Source: Prevotella vespertina
Lineage (GTDB): Bacteria > Bacteroidota > Bacteroidia > Bacteroidales > Bacteroidaceae
Direction: 5' to 3'
Assembly (NCBI RefSeq): GCF_009728485.1
Contig: NZ_VVIQ01000004.1
Location: forward strand, 62,001 to 126,000
DNA length: 64,000 bases
Both the position numbers and the translations under genes were made by a program. Under the pieces are notes generated by a model. That model was not told the DNA's origin. It ran no database searches and saw nothing but the letters and a program-made list of their open reading frames with translations. Shown in pieces: positions 34,621 through 41,975 of this stretch; the stretch's first letter is position 1; the number at the start of each line of letters is the position of its first letter.

Positions 34621-36879
34621 TCAGAGCTTAAATTGCAATCCTCCATACACTCCCAAAGGGTGACCGGCACGCAATCCTGAAGGATGACGGGACACGAGGT
34701 AGCGTTTATTCGTTAGGTTGATAGCATTCAGAGTGAGGGTGAGTCGCTTATTGATACGCCCTTTCAATGAGGCATCTAATATAAGGTGATGTGGAATCTT
34801 TTCCCTTTCTGCAATGCGACCTTGCCCTGCCGTTGTGCGCATGTCACCATTGTATCGTGCTCCAAAGTTGGCTTCCAACCATTTATACTCAAGTCCGATC
34901 TGTAGGTTCAAAGCGTGCTTATATATATAAGGTATCTCATCTCCATAGACAACATGCCCCCATGCCGAACTGACGAAATCGTTTTTCATCTTCGTATTGG
35001 TATAAGTGTAAGATAGTTGTAAGGGCAGACGGAGAGCGAGATGTTGTGGGATGGGCTGATACTGAAACATGAACTCTAATCCATTGACCAGTGCCTTACC
35101 CACATTGAATTGCTCCAGTGTTCCTTGCCCACCCTGTGCTGCGAGGTCACTCCCAAGCATATTGGAGTAGTTGTTATTGAATACAATAGCCTCAACTTTC
35201 ATCTTTGTGGTAGTGTATCGCAAGCCAGCTTCAACGTTAACACTGCTTTCTGCCTTCTGATCTAAGGTAGCACTAGGAGGGGCGAAACCCTTATGAAGAC
35301 CGCCGAAAGCCGATAGTGTAGGTAGGAGTTTGACGTTTACTCCAATACCAGGCAATAGTGCTCTTGCATGGTTAGAAGTCTCTATGCGCACCATTCCTGT
35401 TCGACGAGGATCGGCCTTAGTGTAGTCTCTCTTCAACAGATCAACGTCTTCGTAACGCATACCGGCAGTAAGGGTGACGATTCCTTTCGACCATTTCGCC
35501 AACCAGTAACCAGCCCAAGCATGTGCCGTAGTAATGCGGTTGGCGTTGCTTCCGGGGAGCCCCTTCAAGAAGAGCTGCATGCGTCCTCCTTGCATGGAAT
35601 AGCCGTCGTCTTGCTGAAAACGGTCTTCACTGTCAGCATGATAACGCAATCCAAGCTCGGCAGTGAGGTATCCGTCCCATAGCATTGTGCGGTATTCTCC
35701 CTTCGACTGAATGCCTCGTGAGTGATAAACACGATGGTTGGCACGCAGCATTAAAGCCTCCCCTACGTAATCGGTCTGCCCTGTCACAATATCAAAGTAG
35801 GCTTTATTTGTCTCGGGGTCAGCCAATACTGCATCTATCGAACGGCGTTCATCTTTGGTATTCCCCACCCTTACTTCGTTGAGTTTATACCAGTTACGAA
35901 AGAAGTAATTATAGTATAGATTGGTGGTTATTTTGAGTTTCCTTGGCGACTCGATGACGTAAGTTGCCACCCATTGGGTATGTCTCGTCTTGAGGTTATC
36001 CTTCTGTGCTCCTGCATAGCGATAGTACGGGCGGAGGGCAAAATCCTGTTCGGACAATCCAAGATAGGTCTCATCAGAGGTCTCATTGGCAAACCCGAAC
36101 TTCAGTTCAAACAGATGATTGAGCCCTTCCTCATTATTGGTCTGGGCGGCAAACTTGGCTATGATGTCATTGCGTTTGAATCCTGTTCGCTCGTTCGGGA
36201 CGTCCTTTCTGAATCCATCCGATTGGTAACGTAGATACTCAATGATGAATCCAGTGTACTTGAAGCGATTACCTACACTGAAGTAAGACTTCAATGTGTT
36301 ATAGCTACCATAGGATGCGTTCGCTTTCAAACTGAACTTGGAAGGGATGGGGGTAGACACCATATTAATAGCACCACCCGTCGTGAAAGGACCGTACTGC
36401 ACCTGACTACTACCCTTCAACACCTCTATGGCGTACATACGACCCGCATTCGGAAAGTAATAAGCGGCTGGAGCTGCATAGGGAGCAGGGGCTGCTAGCA
36501 CACCATCCTCCATCAAGGTGATGCGCTCACTGCGCTCGGCTTTGGTGCCTCGAAGACTGATGTTCGGTCGAAGACCATATCCATCTTCCTCGTAAACATT
36601 CACTCCCGGCACACTCTTAAGCATACGATTAATATCGGTGTAACCGAACTTCACAATCTCAGTGGGAGATATATAATAAGCCGAACCTGTGCGGTTACGA
36701 GCTTCAAACTTGCTCCCCAGCATTTGATTGGAGCGTACAATCACTTCGGTCATACGATGAACCGAGTCGGTTAAAGCACTCTTTTGCTCTGTTTGTAGAC
36801 TGTCTTGTGTCTGGGCACACATGCTCAGTGGAGTCAGAACTAACAGCAGAGACAACATGTATTTTGTATTATAAAGCAT
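34621..36879 (-). CDS. FecA-like TonB-dependent receptor
   Basis: The 752-residue protein has a signal peptide (LLLVLTPLSMCAQ) and lacks the CarboxypepD_reg domain of SusC. Plug motifs: MTEVIVRSNQ, SVPGVNVYEEDGYGLRPNIS, LRGTKAERSERITLMEDGV and IEVLKGSSQVQYGPFTTGGAIN. This resembles the Fe(3+)-dicitrate/siderophore-type receptors (FecA). The barrel ends YGGLQFKL. It is the first gene of the ten-gene operon, 133 bases downstream of a -7 box. Placing an iron-type receptor in front of a SusC/SusD pair suggests a metal-chelate or heme substrate, which is inference. Confidence 0.9.
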   Translation of the reverse strand: MLYNTKYMLSLLLVLTPLSMCAQTQDSLQTEQKSALTDSVHRMTEVIVRSNQMLGSKFEARNRTGSAYYISPTEIVKFGYTDINRMLKSVPGVNVYEEDGYGLRPNISLRGTKAERSERITLMEDGVLAAPAPYAAPAAYYFPNAGRMYAIEVLKGSSQVQYGPFTTGGAINMVSTPIPSKFSLKANASYGSYNTLKSYFSVGNRFKYTGFIIEYLRYQSDGFRKDVPNERTGFKRNDIIAKFAAQTNNEEGLNHLFELKFGFANETSDETYLGLSEQDFALRPYYRYAGAQKDNLKTRHTQWVATYVIESPRKLKITTNLYYNYFFRNWYKLNEVRVGNTKDERRSIDAVLADPETNKAYFDIVTGQTDYVGEALMLRANHRVYHSRGIQSKGEYRTMLWDGYLTAELGLRYHADSEDRFQQDDGYSMQGGRMQLFLKGLPGSNANRITTAHAWAGYWLAKWSKGIVTLTAGMRYEDVDLLKRDYTKADPRRTGMVRIETSNHARALLPGIGVNVKLLPTLSAFGGLHKGFAPPSATLDQKAESSVNVEAGLRYTTTKMKVEAIVFNNNYSNMLGSDLAAQGGQGTLEQFNVGKALVNGLEFMFQYQPIPQHLALRLPLQLSYTYTNTKMKNDFVSSAWGHVVYGDEIPYIYKHALNLQIGLEYKWLEANFGARYNGDMRTTAGQGRIAEREKIPHHLILDASLKGRINKRLTLTLNAINLTNKRYLVSRHPSGLRAGHPLGVYGGLQFKL

Positions 36880-37012
36880 AATTTAGATAATCAAACTTAT
36901 AGCAACCTTGCATTGGGTTGAGAATCCGAAGATTCTTCTTTTATAGCAGCTAATCGTTTAGCATGCCACTGCATGTAGACAAGTTGTTTACTAATTGTTT
37001 GTAAATTTTGTG

Positions 37013-37020
37013 CAAAGGTA
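37013..37020 (-). promoter_or_regulatory. -7 box of the ten-gene uptake operon
   Basis: TACCTTTG on the minus strand, 133 bases before the receptor ATG, giving a long 5' leader. No -33 element was found at the usual distance. Palindromic AAGTAAACGAGT sites lie just upstream (37099-37161). Confidence 0.6.
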
Positions 37021-37098
37021 GCATGTTGACACGCTTACCACAATACCTATTTATAAGTATTTTAGATGTTTTTCAAGTTGAATAGATTACTAATTAAT

Positions 37099-37161
37099 AA
37101 GTAAACGAGTGTTTATTTCAGGTTGATAAGTAAACGAGTCCACTTGTTAACTCGTTTACTT
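37099..37161. promoter_or_regulatory. three copies of a 12-bp motif upstream of the uptake operon (operator or attenuator)
   Basis: AAGTAAACGAGT occurs at 37099-37110 and 37128-37139, and inverted (ACTCGTTTACTT) at 37150-37161. The last two copies form a 12-bp stem with a 10-base loop. They lie 80 to 140 bases upstream of the operon's -7 box and about 70 bases after the sulfatase stop. They could be regulator-binding sites or the terminator of the sulfatase gene. Confidence 0.55.
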
Positions 37162-37232
37162 AATAAATAATTTGCCTACTCTTCAATTCAACCTAACCAT
37201 AAGTTTGATTTGTAAATTATGATTTTTGAATG

Positions 37233-38753
37233 TCAACGAGCCCTTTCCTTCCTCAATATCGTCTGCATTTTAAACACTTCTTCGGGCTGTTCGGCAGCGC
37301 AGTTATGCGTTTCGTATTTCTCTGCCTGCATATCATAAAGCTGGGGAACAGGTGCATTGCCTGTTTCAATCTTTGGCCCCCATTGGATCATCGGAGCACC
37401 ATCATTCGGTTCGATATACCTCCATCTGTGAGTGAGAACAGACAGAACATGATTACTGGAAAGCCCAATGACATAATCGCGCCCCTGCTTATTGCGACCG
37501 AGCAAGGTTGAGAGATAATCCTTACTATCCGGTGCACTCCCCTTTGGAAGGGTGGCATGAATGAGCGAACCAAGCGATGAAAGGAAATCAATCTGACTCA
37601 CCAAGGCATCCGAAACCTCACCTCCTTTCACCTGTTTAGCCCATGACACAATCAGAGGAATAGCCGTTCCTCCCTCGAAAGCACTGTATTTATTCCCACG
37701 GAAAGGACCTGCTGGGCTATGACCATGCAGCAGTTCCTCAGCTCCATCAGCATATCCATCATCCACAACGGGTCCATTGTCACTCGTAAGAATCACCAAG
37801 GTATTCTCGTCAAGGTGCAGTTCTTTGAGCTTGCGAAGCAACTCTCCGACCGTCCAATCAAACTGTTCGATGGCATCGCCACGCACTCCCATGATGTTAT
37901 GACCCCTGAATCGGGGATGAGGAAAGCGTGGGACGTGTACGTCGTTGGTAGCGAAATACATAAAGAACGGCTCTTTCTGATGTTGTTCTATGAATCGAGT
38001 GGCATGCACAAGGATAGAGTCTGCAATGTTCTCATCCTTCCATAACGCCTTACCCCCGCCTTTCATGTAACCGATTCGACCAATTCCATTGACAATAGAC
38101 ATATCATGTCCATGGCTAGCACGCTGATTGTACAATAGTTCGGGATTGTCTCGTCCAGTTGGTTCTCCGTCGAAGTTCTTTCGATAAGATACCTCTATCG
38201 GATGCTCGGGGTCATAGTTTGCCACCTTCCCATTTTCTATGAACACACAAGGAACACGATCCGCAGTGGCTGCCATGATGTAGTGATAATCGAAACCAAT
38301 GTCGCCTAACGCCTGTGGTAAGGGTGCATTCCAATCCTGCTCACCCGTTTTATCACCCAATCCTAAGTGCCATTTACCAATAGCGCAGGTAGCATATCCC
38401 TGACTCTTAAACATATCTGCCATTGTAAACTGGCTCGGTTTGATAATCATCCCAGCATTACCAGGAGCCACATCCGTACCCTCTCGTCGCCAAGCATACT
38501 CCCCCGTAAGGAGCGAGTAACGTGAGGGAGTGCTCGTGGCAGCCACTGCATGACCATTAGTAAAGCGTATGCCCGACTGTGCCAAACGGTTGATATTCGG
38601 CGTGTGAACGTTCTTTGCCCCATAACACTCTAGGTCTCCATAGCCTAAGTCATCGGCTAAGATGATGATAACATTGGGGTTCCCCGCCTGTTTCCCAGTC
38701 TTTTGTGCCATCGCAGAAGTGCTTGCCCCTACAGCAGAAGAGAGCAACACCAA
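37233..38753 (-). CDS. sulfatase (serine-type, anaerobic)
   Basis: The 506-residue protein has the sulfatase fold. NVIIILADDLGYGDLECYG holds the metal-binding DD pair. S-T-P-S-R at residues 74-78 is the serine-type CxPxR/SxPxR motif, whose serine an anSME enzyme converts to formylglycine. GKWHLG and TSDNGP are the other metal-site blocks. It should remove sulfate from host glycans such as mucin or glycosaminoglycans. The start is odd: no ATG precedes the signal peptide, so TTG at 38753 is used, or a non-standard codon upstream. No neighbour forms an operon with it. Confidence 0.9.
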   Translation of the reverse strand: MVLLSSAVGASTSAMAQKTGKQAGNPNVIIILADDLGYGDLECYGAKNVHTPNINRLAQSGIRFTNGHAVAATSTPSRYSLLTGEYAWRREGTDVAPGNAGMIIKPSQFTMADMFKSQGYATCAIGKWHLGLGDKTGEQDWNAPLPQALGDIGFDYHYIMAATADRVPCVFIENGKVANYDPEHPIEVSYRKNFDGEPTGRDNPELLYNQRASHGHDMSIVNGIGRIGYMKGGGKALWKDENIADSILVHATRFIEQHQKEPFFMYFATNDVHVPRFPHPRFRGHNIMGVRGDAIEQFDWTVGELLRKLKELHLDENTLVILTSDNGPVVDDGYADGAEELLHGHSPAGPFRGNKYSAFEGGTAIPLIVSWAKQVKGGEVSDALVSQIDFLSSLGSLIHATLPKGSAPDSKDYLSTLLGRNKQGRDYVIGLSSNHVLSVLTHRWRYIEPNDGAPMIQWGPKIETGNAPVPQLYDMQAEKYETHNCAAEQPEEVFKMQTILRKERAR

Positions 38754-39178
38754 TGTAAGAAGTTTCTTTTCTATTTGGTTTTTAATTATCTTCTATATGT
38801 CATCATGAAGTATCGTGCAAGCAAGACAATCCATGTTCTTCGTTGGATAAAGTTGTACAAAGAAAAGGAAAAAAGTTGAGTTATTCAAATAAAAAGGTGC
38901 TTTTTTCCATAATAAAAATAATCTTTTCGAGAGGAGCTGATTATATAAAAAATGTGAAATAACGGCACTTTGTTGGAAAAATACGTGCTTTTATACTTGA
39001 ATATAGCGATAACCTTGTATCTTTGTATCGAAAGATTGAATAAGAGAGGAGGCTTCTATGAAGGAAAAAAGACAATCAGTCTGAATTCAAACCTTTTATC
39101 CATTGTCTCATAGGAAAGTATTTCCTAAATAAGAGACTATTCATGATATACAATTATCAAATTAGTTGGTTTGAGTTT
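38754..39178. promoter_or_regulatory. divergent region between sulfatase and HAD gene
   Basis: A TTG at 38997-38999 and TATCTTTG at 39018-39025 (18-base spacer) make a promoter for the HAD gene, leaving a leader of over 110 bases. No convincing -7 box was found for the sulfatase on the minus strand. The rest is AT-rich with no gene seen. Confidence 0.5.
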
Positions 39179-39907
39179 ATGAGACAGATTACACTTCTAG
39201 CATTCGACGCTGATGACACCTTATGGGGGAGTCAGACGTACTTCGATTCAGTAGAGCAAGTGTACTGTGAGATCCTTGCTTCGTATGCAGAAGCAGATGA
39301 GATATCAAGGTCTCTTCGGTCTACTGAGAGAGAGAATAATGTTCTTTATGGTTGTGGAAGTAAGTCTTTCATACTTTCACTAGTAGAGAATGCAGTTTAT
39401 ATAAGCCAAGGAAAGGTTACAGGAGAGGAGATAGAACAGATAATTGGGATAGGGAAAGAGCTGTTGCGATTGCCTGGTAAGCCCTTTGATAGAGTGCGAT
39501 CGAGCCTAGAACAGCTACGTTCAACGGGTTTATATCGCATGGTTGTGTTCACACGAGGCGAACTTCTCGATCAAGAGAAGAAGATGGAACGATCTGGATT
39601 AAGGTCTTTCTTCGATGATGTCATCGTTGTTTCGGACAAGACAGAGGACGCTTATCGCAGGTTATGCAAGCGTTTCAACGTCAGAACAGAGCAATTATTG
39701 ATGGTGGGCAATTCGTTTTCTTCGGATATCGAACCCGTTTTAGACGTTGGAGGATGGGCTGCCTACATCTCTAATTATAGCTCTTGGAAGGACGAGGCGA
39801 TGGTTGATAATATTCATCCTAGGCTCATCCGATTGTCAAGGATTACTGATCTTGGACCGTGGCTAAGCTCTCCCTCGATGTTTATAGATAAATCGAGACT
39901 CTCGTGA
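39179..39907 (+). CDS. HAD-superfamily phosphatase
   Basis: The ORF could start at 39143, but the ATG at 39179 gives MRQITLLAFDADDTLW, where the catalytic nucleophile motif DxD (FDADDT) follows directly, as in the family; 242 residues. The second motif is the threonine of VVFTRG, and the conserved late Asp is in MVGNSFSSDIEPVLD. The cap domain lies between residues 20 and 100. A terminator hairpin follows at 39930-39974. Substrate unknown. Confidence 0.88.
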   Translation: MRQITLLAFDADDTLWGSQTYFDSVEQVYCEILASYAEADEISRSLRSTERENNVLYGCGSKSFILSLVENAVYISQGKVTGEEIEQIIGIGKELLRLPGKPFDRVRSSLEQLRSTGLYRMVVFTRGELLDQEKKMERSGLRSFFDDVIVVSDKTEDAYRRLCKRFNVRTEQLLMVGNSFSSDIEPVLDVGGWAAYISNYSSWKDEAMVDNIHPRLIRLSRITDLGPWLSSPSMFIDKSRLS

Positions 39908-39929
39908 ATTAGATAATGTATATAATGAG

Positions 39930-39974
39930 GAAAGGCTCATAAGTTGGATGAATAGTCCTTCTTATGGGCCTTTC
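39930..39974 (+). terminator. terminator hairpin of the HAD gene
   Basis: Arms GAAAGGCTCATAAG (39930-39943) and CTTATGGGCCTTTC (39961-39974) pair over 14 bases with one G-T wobble and a 17-base loop. It is 23 bases past the stop. A long U-run is lacking. Confidence 0.6.
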
Positions 39975-39990
39975 TAATTGTGGGAGAGAA

Positions 39991-40410
39991 AGCCTCCCCA
40001 AGCCCCTCCGAAAGGAGGGGATGTGCCAAAGAGACTATAGATGAGAATTGCAAGGATTGAAGCAGACGCCTACGTTAATAGGAAGAGAAGCCTCACCCCC
40101 GTCCCCTCTCCGAATGGAGAGGGGCGTGAATACTATTGTTTGCAAATGAATAGGGCGTTTCTTTGATGCAAGGAGAGGCTCTTCTCGACATAAGGAAACG
40201 CCCTTCTCCAATCGAGAAGGGCGTTTCTTCAATTCTAGAATATTATCTCCTCTATTCCTGTTTAGCATTACTTTGCAAGCAAATAGCAGTCATCACTCCC
40301 CTCTCCATTCGGAGAGGGGTTGGGGGTGAGGCTGTAGATGGTTAGGAGTTAGGCTGGTTGTGTACGGGGGTGAGGCTTCTTCTTTCCCTACGAATAGGGT
40401 TGGGGGAGGC
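39991..40410 (-). repeat. composite palindromic repeat, copy R5 (full length)
   Basis: Reverse orientation to R1. A CCTCCCC motif (39991-40025) precedes the main unit: P1 (40103-40124), spacer, P2 (40195-40227), AT-rich arm with ATTCTAGAATATTA and a GCATTACTTTGCAAGC segment, second P1 (40298-40319) and GGGTGAGGC. It ends with an extra small palindrome CCCTACGAATAGGG (40386-40399), a module that R8 also carries. The AT-rich arm differs from R1/R4/R7, so R5 and R8 form a second subtype. It lies between HAD (+) and MFS (-) genes. Confidence 0.9.
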
Positions 40411-40478
40411 TTTTCTGGGTGTAAGAATAGGGTTTAAAGAAGGCTATCCTTGATGGATAGAACCTCCCTCCTGCACCC

Positions 40479-41852
40479 TTACTTCTTGATATTTGCTTCC
40501 TGAAGACCGTACTTCTTCTTCTTATCAATGACGATAAGTACAAGCGAAACAATGATTGCTGCAACGCCACAACCAGTGAAGAACGCTTCCATAGAGAAGT
40601 AGCTTGGGTCGTTCTTATTGAATGATCCTACTGCCATTGGCACTAGACTCAAACCGATATTCTGTATGTAGAAGATGATTGCATACGCCGAACCGAGGAG
40701 CTTCATAGGGATAATCTTTGGTACACTTGGCCACATGGCAGATGGTACCAAAGAGAAGGCTACACCTAAGACAAGCATGATTACGACTGCAAACCAGCCC
40801 ACTGGGAGGATGTGAATCATAAAGATGAAGTGCACACAAGTGAGCATTGTACTACCAATGAGCATTAAGGTTGCACCCTTACCAATGCGGTCGTAAAGCG
40901 TTCCGAACAACGGGGTGAGAAGGATGGTACCGAATGGTATCAATCCTGGAAGTACTCCTGCAAAGGTGTCGGATACGTTATAATTGGCAATCATCAGCTT
41001 CGTTGCGAACTTAAGGAATGGGAATACTCCACTATAGAAGAGCAGACATAGAGCTGTAATACACCAGAAACCTGGGTTGGAGAAGATAAACTTCAAGTCG
41101 GAGAAGTGGAATCCTTCATCTTCGCTATCTGCCGTATTCTGTCCCTCAACTGCCTCTGTTGACGCATCGAGCTTCTTATCCATTACGGTGTAAACAATGA
41201 ATGCAAGCAAACCAATAACGAGTAGAACGAGACCAAGAAGGACAGGTGCACTAACGTGACCACCCATCGCCTTGGCAAAAGGTAACGAACCCATCATGGC
41301 ACCAGCAGTACCGAGACGAGCCAAAGCTACCTGTATTCCCATCGCAAGAGCAAGCTCGTGACCAGTGAACCACTTAGTGATTACCTTTGAAACTGTGATT
41401 CCGCAGATCTCACAACCTACACCGAATATAGCGTAACCAAGCGATGCTACGGCAGCAGACATTGGTAAACTGAAGTCGAAAGCACTGATAGAGAAGACGC
41501 TATCACCAAAGTCGGTACTAACGCCGAAGTACTTAATTGCAACACCAATCACCATCAAGGAGCATGCCATCAAACCTGTGAATCGTATGCCCATCTTGTC
41601 TAGTATGATGCCACCGAAGAACAACATGAGTAGGAAGACATTGATGAGTCCATAACTACCAGCGAAGAATCCGTAGTTACTTGACGTCCATCCGAGTCCG
41701 CCCTGAGCCTTTGGAGTCTCTAAGAGTGCCTCCAATGGCGACATTACATCAGTGAGGAAGTACCCCATCATCATAGTAAATGCAACTATAATCAGGGCTG
41801 TCCAACGTGCTTTAGGACTGTCACTGAGCTTTCTTTGAATTGTTTCTACCAT
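40479..41852 (-). CDS. MFS transporter (possible dipeptide carrier)
   Basis: The 457-residue protein has about 12 membrane helices (first at residues 16-36, then 53-75 and so on to residue 440), an MFS-type loop FGGIILDKMGIRF between helices 2 and 3 and a second one (GTLYDRIGKGATL) in the C-terminal half. A cytoplasmic loop near residues 220-245 is acidic. The gene follows the S9 peptidase gene by 123 bases, with an inverted repeat between. That pairing suggests uptake of peptidase products; the substrate is inference. Confidence 0.8.
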   Translation of the reverse strand: MVETIQRKLSDSPKARWTALIIVAFTMMMGYFLTDVMSPLEALLETPKAQGGLGWTSSNYGFFAGSYGLINVFLLMLFFGGIILDKMGIRFTGLMACSLMVIGVAIKYFGVSTDFGDSVFSISAFDFSLPMSAAVASLGYAIFGVGCEICGITVSKVITKWFTGHELALAMGIQVALARLGTAGAMMGSLPFAKAMGGHVSAPVLLGLVLLVIGLLAFIVYTVMDKKLDASTEAVEGQNTADSEDEGFHFSDLKFIFSNPGFWCITALCLLFYSGVFPFLKFATKLMIANYNVSDTFAGVLPGLIPFGTILLTPLFGTLYDRIGKGATLMLIGSTMLTCVHFIFMIHILPVGWFAVVIMLVLGVAFSLVPSAMWPSVPKIIPMKLLGSAYAIIFYIQNIGLSLVPMAVGSFNKNDPSYFSMEAFFTGCGVAAIIVSLVLIVIDKKKKYGLQEANIKK

Positions 41853-41923
41853 TATAATTGATTGTTTTGTTTTTTCTTGATTATTGTCTTTTGTTTTTCT
41901 AATGAGTGCTGGTTTTCTAGAAG

Positions 41924-41961
41924 TTCTAGGTATCTTACAAACAATTAGGATACCTAGAACC
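41924..41961. terminator. inverted repeat between S9 peptidase and MFS genes
   Basis: GTTCTAGGTATC at 41924-41935 and GATACCTAGAAC at 41950-41961 form a perfect 12-bp stem with a 14-base loop, directly after the peptidase stop. On the minus strand it is not followed by a U-run, so it may be a partial terminator, processing or attenuation site. Confidence 0.5.
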
Positions 41962-41975
41962 AGTCCTCCTCGTGC

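Larger units (their letters stand above)
36880..37232. other. gene-free region between sulfatase and uptake operon
   Basis: This AT-rich 353-base stretch holds the operon's -7 box, a long untranslated leader and the three 12-bp motifs described separately. I see no further gene. The leader (36880-37005) has no hairpin recognised as a known riboswitch. Confidence 0.6.
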
